Shown here piece after piece: positions 1 to 9,480 of a DNA stretch of 64,000 nucleotides. The notes beneath the pieces are model-generated. The model ran no database searches. It was not told where the DNA came from and was given only the letters and a program-made list of their open reading frames with translations. Both the position numbers and the translations under genes were made by a program. Source of the DNA: Skeletonema tropicum (taxonomy: Eukaryota > Bacillariophyta > Thalassiosirophyceae > Thalassiosirales > Thalassiosiraceae). The stretch covers positions 3,534,001-3,598,000 of the forward strand of contig CM074133.1 of assembly GCA_037178625.1 (NCBI GenBank), given 5' to 3'. The first letter of the stretch is position 1; every line of letters begins with the position of its first letter.

Positions 1-111
1 AATACTCTGTATTTGTAGTTTTGCCACTTTGATCCCAACCAAGCTTATAAGTCTATCGTTGGTAAGGTGGATGGTATATATCGTCCGAGTATCCGGCATG
101 AAACGGCAGAA

Positions 112-330
112 TGAATGAGTTGAGCATTTGTCTCCATCATCGATCATAGCTCTGGAGACTTGTACCAATATTAAACAACAATCCCCCGAGTCCCCCAACT
201 TTTGACTCCAATCAAGCTCATGATCTCCATCTTAGTCCCTATGACACACACTTATGAATGAGTTGAGCATTTACCTCAATCATTGATCATTGCTCTTGAG
301 ACTTGTACCAATAATACACAACAATCCCAA
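112..330. repeat. Direct duplication of transporter 3' end
   Basis: Bases about 112-188 and 255-330 are near-copies (shared words ATGAGTTGAGCATTT and GAGACTTGTACCAATA). The right copy overlaps the last codons of the transporter that ends at 287; the left copy is a decayed duplicate lying in its 3' flank, about 143 bp away. Confidence 0.7.
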
Positions 331-1786
331 AACTCATCACCGAAAATCCCAACAAAATATAGAACGATTCCGGATTATGCCAAGCCTCTCCATAATTCGA
401 ATCACTATTCCCAACATAAAATATAAATAAAGCAATGCTCCATACCAAAACTGTCCGAAGATTCTTCCACACATTCCGTGTCATGGCCGAGGTTACCTCA
501 GTCGCCTTAATGTTGAAAATGCCAGTTAGAAGAAATAAGAAAGGAAGACCGAGTAGCCACCATCGTAATGTTGCATTGTTCATCAGCATTGATATTGTAT
601 CGTCTACATTTTCAATACCAAACTTATTCCCTATGGTAAAGTAGATGACAAGACCAATCACAAACCCGTATAATCCTTCCATACCGAGCATCATCATTGC
701 TGGGAAGGTTGTAGCTTGCATAAATATTTCTTCTCCAATATCTTGTAGCACTGATAGTATGGATTGTAGTAGGATTAGGATTACTCCGATTGTCACGTTT
801 TCTGCATTGCTGAGAGATAAGTTAAGGGTGTTGTTGCTGTTGTTGTTGTCATCCTCCACAACATGATCATCATATGCTTTCACTTCATCATCGAGATGCT
901 TTTGATGCTTCCAATTATTCGCACGCTCAATCACAATAACCCCCACCGCCACTATCACAACCCCCATCCACCTAGACCTCGACACCATCCTCTTCCGTAT
1001 CACTCGTGCCGCAACCACACTCAATGTCAATTCCAATCCAGATATGAGCATTTCTGCCACAGACGCATCAATATATACTAATGATGCCCACCGTAATGCC
1101 GAGTTGAGTAGATTGAAGAGTGCAGGGATGGCTGGTCGGATGTGGTAGGGTATGGCGTGTGCCCATTGGATTTGTTCGGCGGATTGGGGTGATAGACCGT
1201 GATTGCTCCCGTTTGGTATTTCTTCATGAGATGATATTATTGATTCTGTTTGGATAGATTTGTACATTTTGAATATTATCGAACGAGGTATGGATGTTGT
1301 TGCTGTGCTCAACTTCAACTGCTCTGTCGCCTCCAAAGCAGTAGAGTGTCTCGGTAGGAAGTTATCTTGCACATCATGATCGGCCACATCATCTTCCTCA
1401 CAACCAGTCTGAACTATTGTCGGTAATTTCAACGCAGCAGATTGCTCACACTCGGCCAACTCCACATCTGACGAACAACTGCCGCTGTTCAAATTTATCG
1501 TTATTTCTTCTTGCGTCTGCTCCTTCGATTGACATTTCCGCTCATGTTCATCATCATCGTTTGCTGTTCTCGACTCCAGCGCATTATAATCACTCAATAT
1601 CCACTTTCGCTGCATCTGGTACACAAGCAGTGATAACGACTGACCAAGCAGATAGAGCAGCGTGATCGTCAGTGGTGCCTGGAAGCCACTTTGATAGGCG
1701 AGCTTGACAATGATGGATCGAGCGGAGCCGGTTAGAATCATTCCGGTGAGGATTGACCACGTGTAGCTCGAATAGTTGCAGACCAT
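287..1786 (-). CDS. SLC35F6-like drug/metabolite transporter
   Basis: A 499-aa multi-span membrane protein of the drug/metabolite transporter superfamily. Two hydrophobic segments lie in residues 10-60. A long hydrophilic loop of about 150 residues follows (charged, Glu/Asp and Ser rich). Seven or so further segments lie between about 215 and 495. Two stretches recall the SLC35F6 group: an EGLYGFVI motif after a GEEIF segment, and TRNVWKNLRTVLVW near the C-terminus. Family members sit in lysosomal, Golgi or other endomembranes and move nucleotide sugars or other metabolites; the substrate here cannot be told. The first Met fits a TM-proximal N-terminus. The extended cytosolic loop is longer than in animal SLC35F6. 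No intron is needed. The 3' end is duplicated just downstream (112-188). Confidence 0.75.
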   Translation of the reverse strand: MVCNYSSYTWSILTGMILTGSARSIIVKLAYQSGFQAPLTITLLYLLGQSLSLLVYQMQRKWILSDYNALESRTANDDDEHERKCQSKEQTQEEITINLNSGSCSSDVELAECEQSAALKLPTIVQTGCEEDDVADHDVQDNFLPRHSTALEATEQLKLSTATTSIPRSIIFKMYKSIQTESIISSHEEIPNGSNHGLSPQSAEQIQWAHAIPYHIRPAIPALFNLLNSALRWASLVYIDASVAEMLISGLELTLSVVAARVIRKRMVSRSRWMGVVIVAVGVIVIERANNWKHQKHLDDEVKAYDDHVVEDDNNNSNNTLNLSLSNAENVTIGVILILLQSILSVLQDIGEEIFMQATTFPAMMMLGMEGLYGFVIGLVIYFTIGNKFGIENVDDTISMLMNNATLRWWLLGLPFLFLLTGIFNIKATEVTSAMTRNVWKNLRTVLVWSIALFIFYVGNSDSNYGEAWHNPESFYILLGFSVMSFGIVVYYWYKSQEQ

Positions 1787-2292
1787 GATGGTGGGTTATT
1801 TTACCTATTATGTAAGTTGTTACTGTAAGCTTTCTGCAGAAGAACATGGCCCAACCACCATATTATTAGCAAGCTCAGTGACATACTCCTAATAAATATC
1901 ATTGCTTTTTCATTGCTTTTTCACGTCCGTCATCGAATGAATGAGATGCTCGTGCCGTGCGCGTGCTCGTGCCGACTCGTGCCAATTGCCAATGACCAAT
2001 GATGTTTGTTGTGACACGTGCAAACTCTCACATTGTGATCTTGTGAGTGGTGAGCGTCAAATCCATCAACATCTACAGCACTTATTGCGTTCGTTTGTTT
2101 CGGCCTTCTTTATCTCTAGTTCCTGTGCTTCATTGTTGTCTCTAGTCTGTTGCCTGCTGCCTACTCGTTGACCAATATTGCGTTGGGCGTCGATGTAGTT
2201 AGTTTATTGCGGTGTAATTGTAAATTGGACTCTTGGACCGGCGCAGCAAAACCTCTAACAAAATTTTTTTGCAGCGGCAATTCAAATGAAAA
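1787..2292. other. Intergenic, shared upstream block of MRS copies 1 and 2
   Basis: Holds the divergent 5' flanks of the transporter and MRS copy 1. Bases about 2170-2285 are repeated, with small changes, at about 3055-3165 before copy 2 (shared words ATGTAGTTAGTT, GCGGTGTAATTGTAAATTGG, GGCGCAGCAA). The two copies therefore arose by a duplication that included the promoter. Confidence 0.65.
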
Positions 2293-2640
2293 ATGATCGA
2301 AGATAATGATGTGGCGGTAGACACATCAAATTGTGCCAACTGCGGCATTGCAGGAATTGATGGCATCAAATTGAAGAGTTGCGACGATTGTGATCTTGTT
2401 AGATACTGTAGCGTCAGAAGGAGTATAAATCAGAGCACAACGAAGCGTGCAAGAAATGAGCAGCTGAATGACCTGATAAATTGTTATTCAAACAACCGGA
2501 AAGTAGTCATCTCGGTGACTGTCCGATCTGTATGTTGCCTCTGCCGCTTGATCTGTCGAAATCTGTCATAAATGATTGTTGCAGCAAAGTGATTTGCAGC
2601 GGCTGCGGATATGCCAATGACAAACGAAGACATATCTTAT
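2293..2640 (+). pseudogene. MRS copy 1, broken MYND-RING gene
   Basis: Starts MIEDNDVAVDTSNCANCG and keeps the first half of the MYND finger (C-x2-C ... C-x2-C, LVRYCS). After the YCS of the MYND finger the frame is lost: the following bases still encode RING-region words in other frames (CPIC-type segment near 2520, CCSK and C.GC near 2580-2605). No Sel1 repeats remain; after about 2640 the sequence is unrelated. Frameshifts and 3' loss make it a clear pseudogene. The ATG context matches other family members (EDND.VAVDTS, as in copy 14). Confidence 0.8.
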
Positions 2641-2813
2641 AAATATGCCAGTTTGAAAGAGCTGGACGTAAATCCCGATTCCCGCAGAGATTTGGCATTA
2701 GAAAGTTCCCAGAGGGCCAAATTCTCCCCGGTTTTTACATCATACTTACTATCAGTCTCATCTGCGAGGCAGGTGAAATCGCTCTTTCGCTAATTTTCAT
2801 CGCTAATTTTCAT

Positions 2814-2910
2814 CGCCAAATTCCCTCGCCAAATTCCCTCGCCAAATTCCCTCGCCAAATTCCCTCGCCAAATTCCCTCGCCAAATTCCCTCGCCAAATT
2901 CCCTCGCTAA
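2814..2910. repeat. 13-bp minisatellite, about 7 units
   Basis: Unit CGCCAAATTCCCT repeated head to tail seven times, the last unit ending CGCTAA. Preceded by related degenerate units TCGCTAATTTTCA. It lies between MRS copies 1 and 2. Confidence 0.9.
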
Positions 2911-3020
2911 CATGTCAGACTATCGCTGAAATGTGCGACGAAATTTTATCGCTAAACTTGTGCTCTCCATGATACGGTGTTGTGTTGCTTGTGCTCTCCA
3001 TGATACGGTGTTGTGTTGTT
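2906..3020. repeat. Dispersed repeat with internal 31-bp direct repeat
   Basis: The segment with the words AACATGTCAGACTATCGCTG and ATTTTATCGCTAAACTTGTG recurs at about 39960-40020. Inside it, a 31-bp stretch beginning CTTGTGCTCTCC (2959 and 2990) is repeated in tandem. Probably a transposon-derived piece; no coding content seen. Confidence 0.6.
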
Positions 3021-3164
3021 ATGTTGTTGCCTGCTCGTAATCTTGACTATCTATTGACTAATATTGCGTCGGGCGTTGATGTAGTTAGTTAATTGCGGTG
3101 TAATTGTAAATTGGACTCTCTCGGAGCGGCGCAGCAAGACCTCTAACAAACTTATTTTAGTAGC

Positions 3165-4432
3165 GGGAGCGAAGATGATGCGGCCACGGGAACCTGGGGT
3201 TGACAGTAGCTGATTTTTGTTAGCAGCCGATTTGTCGAGAGCTTGCCAGGAGTTTTAAGTCGTGGTTCTCAAAAATCTAGCGTTGAGGTTGATTTCTGAT
3301 GGCCTGTTCCGTCAAAAACTTGCGCCAACGTCAAAACTTGCTGCCACCGCCACGAGTGACATGCTGCTTGGCGGCGCACCGTGTCAGATGGCCGATTCGT
3401 GGCGTCGGCGGCAAGTTTTTGACGGAACAGGCCATCAGAAATCAACCTCAACGCACCTCAACGCTAGATTTTGTGAAACACGACTTGAAACTCCTGGCAA
3501 GCTCTTGACAAATCTCTCAGCAAGACGTGTCAACCCCAGGTTCCCGTGATGCGGCGGTGAACACGCACATCAAGTTTTTGCGCTTCGTGCGGTGTCGCAG
3601 GAGTTGATGACATCAAATTGAAGAGTTGCAGCGCTTGCGATCTCGTGAAGTACTGCAGCGATGAATGTCAAAAAGAGCATATATCTGAGCACGAAGACAC
3701 CTGCAAAAAACGTGTGGCTGAATTGCGTGACGAATTATTATTCAAACAACCAGCAAGCAACTATCTCGGGGACTGTCCGATCTGTTGCTTACCTCTACCG
3801 GTTGAAGGATTGAAATCTACCATAAATCATTGCTGCAGTACAATCTTTTGCAAGGGCTGCGCCTATATCAATGAGGCACACGAGTTAAATGCATCATTGA
3901 ATCCATCATGTCCGTTCGACCAAACGAAGGATGAAAAGAATAAAGGCGAATGATCCAGTTGCAGTCCAGTTGCAATGCACTATCGTGGAGTGGCACATTA
4001 CAAGAAGGGAGAGTATAGCAGTGCATTTGAGTATGTTGCAAAGGCTGCTGAATTTGGTTATGCCGAGGCGCATTTTAAGCTAGCAGATATGTATAAAAGA
4101 GGGCATGGCGTTGAAATGGATGAGGGAAAGCAAAATCATCATTTGGAAGAGGCTTCAATTGGCGGTATCCCTCTGCTAGATACCTTATTGGAGCTCATGA
4201 GATGATCAACGACAATATTGAGAGGGCAGTGAAACATTGGATTATCGCTGCCAAACAGGGAGATGATGATTCAATCAAAGCGCTGATTGCTGCATTTAAG
4301 GAGGGATTTGTGGAAAAGGACGACCTTGCTGCTGCCTTTCGTGCACATCAGGCAGCTGTAGATGCAACCAAGAGTCCGCGAAGGGAGAGAGTCGAAAAAC
4401 TCCTGAAGAGTCCTGCGGCGAGGGATATTTAA
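3165..4432 (+). pseudogene. MRS copy 2, interrupted by a foldback element
   Basis: The start codon region (GGGAGCGAAGATGATGCGGC, where relatives have ATGAGCGAAGA) lies before 3178-3184. The element at 3185-3548 then splits the gene, and coding resumes at 3549. The rest of the MYND finger is readable (FCASCGVAGVDDIKLKSC, then KYCSDECQKEHISEHEDTC), followed by the RING-like part (CPICCLPLP to KGC, then a degenerate CPFD instead of CPFC). The frame shifts near 3955, giving Sel1 repeats from about 3975 (AFEYVAKAAEFGYAEAHFKL), and shifts again near 4200 for the last repeat up to DATKSPRR. The start codon is lost. Clearly a pseudogene. Confidence 0.9.
3185..3548. mobile_element. 364-bp foldback MITE inserted in MRS copy 2
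   Basis: Perfect 21-bp terminal inverted repeats starting CACGGGAACCTGGGGTTGAC (3185) and ending with the complement at 3548. The arms continue as an imperfect long palindrome: 3281-3323 pairs with about 3414-3465, including the word CTGATGGCCTGTTCCGTCAA. Target-site duplication ATGCGGC is at 3178-3184 and 3549-3555 (8 bp if GATGCGGC is counted, which would fit hAT-type elements). No ORF of its own, so non-autonomous. Confidence 0.88.
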
Positions 4433-4455
4433 TCTGATTTACTTTGTCTTTCTTT

Positions 4456-4640
4456 ATTTAGTTTGGAAATACATAATAGTTCACAATTATTATTGAAACA
4501 ACCGGCAGGTAGCCACCTTGAGGACTGTCCGATTTGCTGCTTTCCTCTGTCGCTTGATATGTCGAAATCTGCCATAAATTATGTTGCAGTAAGAATGGGG
4601 ATAGTATACTGTTGGCAGAAGCACAATCGAGGAGAAGCAA
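4456..4640 (+). pseudogene. MRS copy 3, RING-segment fragment
   Basis: A short internal fragment directly after copy 2: LLLKQPAGSHLEDCPICC followed by FPLSLDMSKSAINY, matching the linker and first half of the RING-like finger of the family. It has no MYND finger before it and no Sel1 repeats after it. The homology stops near 4590, where the CCSK motif is degraded. Confidence 0.7.
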
Positions 4641-4780
4641 GTGAGTGCTGCTGTTGTCATGTGATAATATTGTTTTAATCTAGCTCTTGACGTCAACATC
4701 TGATCGGCATAGTCCGTCTCCTATGTTTTATCTACAACCGCTTCTTTTTCTTCCTCAAATTTATCTGTCCTTTACATCTC

Positions 4781-5960
4781 TCAATCCTCCGCTACCAATC
4801 CACCCTCAGCACCCAAAGGTCTAGCCTGCAATTCCGCCAGTGCCACTTTGGGGCTCTTGCCCTCGTACAAACACTCATATACTGCCTCACAAATTGGCAT
4901 CTCAACACCCAACTTCCCCGCCAACATCCGTACCGACTTGGCAGTAGCCACACCCTCGGCTACAGCGTTGGTACCACCACTAATTTCCTCCAAGGTCATA
5001 CCCGAAGCTAGCTTTTTACCCACGGTGAAATTACGACTCAGTGATGATGAACACGTAAGCATTAAATCACCCACGCCCGCCAATCCAGCCATGGCCCTTC
5101 CATTACTGCCGGTAGCAACTGCCAAACGTGTCAATTCCGCCAATCCACGACATACCAATGCCGCTCGAGCATTATTACCAAACTTCAAGCCGTCCAAGGC
5201 TCCAGATGCAATGGCCAATACATTCTTGACTGCACCAGCAATTTCTATCCCGTGTACATCATCGGATACATACGCACGTAGTGATGACCCATCGGATACA
5301 TACTGCGCTACCTCTTTTGCCACAATCGAATTTTGAGATGCAACGACGACATTGGTGGGTTCACCATCCATAATTTCCTTTGCAAAGGATGGCCCGGCAA
5401 GTACTGCAAAGTGTTTGTGATATTTTCCGGGTAACTCCGCGATCATCATTTCGTAGGGTGTTTCTGCAGTTCCGATTTCAATTCCCTAATTTTATAAGAA
5501 ATGGATAAATCATAGAGAAATAAATATACACAACATGAGCATTCTACGCACACAAAATATGCTATTAAAGATAACTACTACTTCTTCTTACCTTGGCACA
5601 AACAACAATAGGACAACCAACCGGCAAAGACGCTAAATTGGCCACCAAAAATTTCCTCAAAAATTGCGTAGGAATAACCAACAAAACTAACTGTATATCC
5701 GGATCACAAGCCTCCGCAATATCCGTATATGCCTTAATATTCGAATGCACTTGATATCCAGGCAAATATGTCTTGTTCTCCCCAGAATTAATTTCATCGC
5801 GAACTTGTGTGGTGTGACATAGAACACGGACGGATGTGTCTCCTCTACGGGCAAGCGATGTCGCCATGGCCATTGCGAATGCGCCATCACCGACGACCAA
5901 TGTTCTGGATGGCGGGGCGTGTGAGCCGGGTGCGGCCGAGTTGTTATTGTCGGTGGTCAT
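4781..5960 (-). CDS. gpsA: GpsA-type glycerol-3-phosphate dehydrogenase
   Basis: Catalyses NAD(P)H-dependent reduction of dihydroxyacetone phosphate to sn-glycerol 3-phosphate for glycerolipid synthesis. Two exons: 5592-5960 and 4781-5485, separated by a 106-bp phase-0 GT-AG intron (5486-5591). Splicing joins CAK to GIEIGTAETPYEMM, the expected substrate-loop sequence. About 357 aa, a usual length. Visible motifs: nucleotide-binding VVGDGAFAMAMA near the N-terminus (third Gly of GxGxxG is Ala), LAGPSFAKE, catalytic Lys in AVKNVLAIASG, NNARAALVCRGLAEL and GLAGVGDLMLTC. This is the bacterial/plastid GpsA branch, not the animal GPD1 branch. The start at 5960 (MTTDNNN) is preferred; an in-frame Met at 5993 is possible and would add 11 residues. 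No clear plastid presequence, so the location is open. A 72-bp piece of exon 2 is copied at 6249-6320. Confidence 0.9.
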
Positions 5961-5993
5961 ACTGATTATTCTTGGAGGTAGATAGTACAACAC

Positions 5994-6978
5994 TTGATCG
6001 CACTGGTTTCATGAAAAATGAAAAATGAGAACGCGATATAGAAGATCGAAGGCAACGTGATTTCCAAGATTGAGATGGGCGTCTTGATACTGCGAACTCG
6101 GAAGAACGTAAAATAAACGTAACTATGTAACCACCTTCTCAATCATTGAAATAACCTAAAGCCCCACCTAGCTACCTCTTCAGAGCACCAAGCTACTTAT
6201 TTAACTAAGCACCAAGCCAAAGAGATGTGCATAAGTAAATTTCAGATGAAGATGCAACGACGGCATTGGTGGGTTCACTATCCATAATTTCCTTTGCAAA
6301 GGATGGCCTGGCAAGTACTGTACTGACCTGCGTATGTTTATGAGCTTGCAGTTAATATCTCCTCCCTCTCTCTAGAGATGTCGATCAGTTTTGACCCGCC
6401 CCCCACTATTGTATGAAGATATTGTCATCATTTTGTTCAATACAATGCAATGGTATAATACAATAAGCCTGACCCGCCAAAACACGTGGGCGAACAAAAC
6501 CATTTTCTCACACACCTCCACCATGGTAAATTGGCCGTATATAGGGAGGTCGACAGGCTGACAAATGTACTCTACTTTATGCCCAAAACGGTCATAGGAC
6601 CGTTTTAGTCTGTATCTCAGGAGATCAATTCTATTCAGGATAATTTGGGTTGCATCATCCCTACAAGAAACAGATGTTCCATTCGAAGGTAGAGTTAGCC
6701 AAATTTGTATACTCCTAGTAAATACTATGGGTAAACAAAAATGCATATCTCAGCGAGAAAATGAGGTATTTGTACGATTCCTTTATATACAATATTCGCA
6801 TTAATATACTCTAAAGGGCTGTATCATTGGTTCTGTCTATAGCTGATATAAATTCGGGGATAGTTAGTATTTTACTCTCTAGAGAGTTTGCCGCCATGAT
6901 GTATATACTGTGGTGTCTCTACGATATGGGGTTTTGTTCCTCATAGACGGGCGAAAGACAGGTTAAGTATGTGATAAG
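5994..6978. other. Intergenic region with a gpsA scrap
   Basis: Apart from the gpsA fragment at 6249-6320 I recognise no gene. Two copies of the word TGACCCGCC occur near 6394 and 6470, and the segment TGCATATCTCAGCGAGAAAAT (21 bp from about 6742) is related to an inner part of the element at 18863-19460. Weakly supported as old transposon debris. Confidence 0.35.
6249..6320 (-). pseudogene. 72-bp copied fragment of gpsA exon 2
   Basis: Nearly identical to 5335-5406 in the gpsA exon (words ATTGGTGGGTTCAC, ATAATTTCCTTTGCAAAGGA, GGCAAGTACTG). It covers the codons of the GPSFAKE/NVVVAS region only. It lies in the 5' flank of the same gene, so it is a local partial duplication without coding capacity. 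Confidence 0.8.
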
Positions 6979-7092
6979 TTGATAGAGTTGTTTCTATTAT
7001 TTCATGTAGCATGTGGCAGATGTCCTTCAGCGTTGACTATTTATCGATCATCATTACATTATTATTACATTAGAAGGGACGGGTTGGTTCAA

Positions 7093-7962
7093 ATGAGCAA
7101 AGTGATTGATGCGGACTCATCAAGAAATTGTTGTGCCTCATGCGGTATCGCAGAAGTTGATGACATTAAATTAGTTCAATGCGAAGATTGCGATCTCGTT
7201 AGATATTGCTGCGATGAATGCCAGACAAATCATAGATCACAACATGAAGAAGAGTGCAGGAAACGAGCCGCCGTATTACGAGATGTGCTATTGTTCAAGC
7301 AACCAGAAAGCACACATCTGGGTGACTGTCCGATCTGTATGATCCCTCTGCCGATTAATCCAGAGAAATCTAGTATGATGCCATGTTGCAGTAAAGTGGT
7401 TTGTAGTGGCTGCGTTCATACTAATCAGATTCGAGAGTTATCTGATTCTCTAGAGCAACGATGTCCATTCTGTAGAAAAACTTTGCCCGAAACAGAGGAA
7501 GAATATGATAAATTAACAATGAAAAGAGTAGAGGCGAATGATCCAGTTGCAATGCTCCGATTGGGAGGAGAACAATTCAATATAAAAGGAAATTACAGTA
7601 GGGCATTTGAGTTGTATGCAAAGGCTGCCGAATTGGGAAATATTGAAGCACACTTTAAATTGGCAGGATTGTATGAAGATGGGGATGGTGTTGAAACAGA
7701 TAATGGAAAGCATATGTTCCATCTGGAAGAGGCTGCCATTGGTGGCCACCCCAAAGCTAGATGCCTTCTTGCATGCGAGGAATTAGAAGATTGCAATATT
7801 GAGAGAGCAGTGAAACATTGGATTATCGCTGCCAAACAGGGAGATGATAGTTCAATCAAAGCGCTGATGGGTGTATTCAAGGGGGGGTATGTCAGCGAAG
7901 AGGAACTTGCCAATACTCTTCGTGCACACCAAGCTGCTGTAGATGCAATCAAGAGTCCGTAG
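7093..7962 (+). CDS. MRS copy 4, MYND-RING-Sel1 protein
   Basis: 289 aa, start chosen at MSKVIDADSS because copy 11 begins the same way and the bases before it (GGGTTGGTTCAAATGAGC) are conserved; an earlier in-frame Met at 6979 is unlikely. MYND finger CCASCG...QCEDC...YCCDEC...HEEEC is complete. The RING-like finger CPICMIPLP...CCSKVVCSGC...CPFCRK is complete. Sel1-like repeats run from about residue 155 to the end (AFELYAKAAELGNIEAHFKL, HLEEAAIGG, AVKHWIIAAKQGDDSSIKAL). The C-terminus ends early at DAIKSP: relatives have CAG (Gln) where this copy has TAG, directly followed by a run of G. About ten residues are therefore lost, probably without harm. Function unknown; likely a protein-interaction or ubiquitin-related role. 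Confidence 0.82.
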   Translation: MSKVIDADSSRNCCASCGIAEVDDIKLVQCEDCDLVRYCCDECQTNHRSQHEEECRKRAAVLRDVLLFKQPESTHLGDCPICMIPLPINPEKSSMMPCCSKVVCSGCVHTNQIRELSDSLEQRCPFCRKTLPETEEEYDKLTMKRVEANDPVAMLRLGGEQFNIKGNYSRAFELYAKAAELGNIEAHFKLAGLYEDGDGVETDNGKHMFHLEEAAIGGHPKARCLLACEELEDCNIERAVKHWIIAAKQGDDSSIKALMGVFKGGYVSEEELANTLRAHQAAVDAIKSP

Positions 7963-8653
7963 GGGGGGGGGGTGCCCGAAGAATAATGTTCGAGATTGAT
8001 GCAATCATTTGTATAAACATATTTTTAAATCAAGAAGTGGAACACATCAGTTTTCAGCTCATGCTACAGTCCTTGCCCTCTTTTCTAGCAGATGGGGTGC
8101 CTGAAGACTTGGCACACACAAAAGGGCCTTGAAACTCGCCTCCAAGTAATTCAACCATTGTCTACCTCGACGCAATGTTACTACCTTTTTCTTTTCGATT
8201 GCTGCTGTAGATACTGTCATGGCTCTGCAACGAAGCAGCTCGCCTCAACAACATCATGATGTTTTTGTTGGAGAGCAGGGTGCAGAGGGATCTTTCCATC
8301 ACAGGGTGGAAATCTCATGCTCCTTACTAAGCCTTACTTGCGAACTGCCATTATCTCTCTCATTAAATGTTGATTAAGTCGTAGATGAGGGACCTCCGCT
8401 CGTAGCTTGCGTCTACATTCATACATTGTCTGACTAAATCTTTGTCTTCAAGATCATGTCCGGACGAAGCTCTCTCAGTTGTAATAGGATCATCTTACGG
8501 AGTAGGGGGCTGGTGAAATCTAAATGCTGAGAGATGGTACGATACTACTTCTAATTGTCTACCAAGGAAACACGATGTAGCAAGGTGTCATACAAAACCG
8601 ATCTGAGCTATAGTGCCTGTCTCGAACACAGAAGAACTGTCCTACTCTGAGTA
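7963..8653. other. Intergenic after MRS copy 4
   Basis: The first bases (to about 8010) match the 3' flank of MRS copy 11 (GAGATTGATGCAATCAT, found inverted near 29145). Around 8220-8320 the minus strand reads GKIPLHPALQQKHHDVVE, which resembles part of an ankyrin repeat, but no start, frame or second repeat supports a gene. Otherwise nothing recognised. Confidence 0.4.
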
Positions 8654-8751
8654 CAGTTGGCACAATCCGTCAATTTGACATCATCAACTTCTGCGATACC
8701 GCATGAAGCACAACTTGATGCGTTTACCGCTGCCGCATTTTCTTCGCTCAT
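8654..8751 (-). pseudogene. MRS copy 5, 5' end fragment
   Basis: Only the first about 33 codons of a family member (MSEENAAAVNASSCASCG to the DCANC of the MYND finger), cut at 8654, which is also the edge of the segmental duplication. It is the partner of the 5' end of copy 7 at 14269-14366 and is nearly identical to it. Confidence 0.85.
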
Positions 8752-8917
8752 GTTTTACCTCCCGTGCCAAAAATATGTTATCTAATTAACTAGCCGCTGC
8801 CTCTCAAGCTATTGCCTCAATGTCGGGACCAGCAATTACGATATTTACTTACCAATGCGGTGCAACTGGATTTATCGAGGAGGGCGGGGCCGGCGGGCGG
8901 AATGACGAGCGTGCAGC

Positions 8918-8946
8918 ACGCCAGAAATGAGAATGTCACACCGTGA
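8918..8946 (-). promoter_or_regulatory. Upstream box A of MRS copy 5
   Basis: Conserved element, plus-strand core CGCCAGAAATGAGAATGTCA ending CACCGTGA, about 170-195 bp before the ATG at 8751. The same box sits at the same distance before MRS copies 6, 7, 8 and 9. A second conserved stretch, sense GGCACGGGAGGTAAAACATG, spans the start codon. Confidence 0.6.
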
Positions 8947-9049
8947 GCCGAGGGGATGCGCTTTCAAGGTCATCCCACGCTGGCTATGAGTACATATTAT
9001 CGTTGCTCTCTAGACTCTCTAGAGGCATATACTAGAGTGCCACCGAAGT

Positions 9050-9480
9050 GGGAGTGGTGCTTCTACCAGCAGACCAATTCAGTGGTTATACTGCTCTTAT
9101 CAATAAGGATAGCAAGAAATATGCGCCTTGGGTTTTTGTCACATGAGTATACTGTAAACAAATGAGTTGCTGTTGGTCGCAGATTGTAAGATCTAGTGAG
9201 TGAGTGAGTGAGAGTGAGTTCTTTAGTGCTGAAAAGTAATAGGAGTAGTAAGCTGTAGTGCCTTGCCTTGATCTTGGATATAAAAGAATTATCCTACTCT
9301 GATTACAACCTTCTCCTTGCAATCCCAAGTTGATTTCTATGAGTGTGTAAATGTGTCATCCTAGTTGCTGCAATATCTATCAATTTTATTTCTTTCTCGT
9401 CCCTCACGCTATCTGTTTCTATTCATCTAGCTCTAGTGACTTCAAGCTTCAAAAGGTACTCAAGTTGAGCTGCCGCGTAC
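9050..9480. repeat. MRS 3'-flank repeat family, member 1
   Basis: Contains ACTGTAAACAAATGAGTTGC, GAATTATCCTACTCTGATTA, CAATCCCAAGTTGATTTCT and CTCGTCCCTCACG. The same block occurs at about 14665-15100, 18590-18870, 20755-21070 and 25500-25850. In the intact cases (copies 9 and 10) it lies just downstream of the MRS stop codon, so it is the 3' UTR/3' flank that travels with the gene. Confidence 0.75.

Noticed and set aside
1941..2171. Short Cys-rich plus-strand ORF before MRS copy 1
   Set aside because: It lies in the shared upstream block, has no homologue in the sister block and shows no motif of the family.
6979..7092. N-terminal extension of MRS copy 4 from an earlier Met
   Set aside because: The extension lies in the conserved 5' flank shared with copy 11, and all relatives begin just before the MYND finger.
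8200..8340. Ankyrin-like peptide on the minus strand
   Set aside because: One weak repeat-like segment with stops on both sides and no start; not enough for a gene call.
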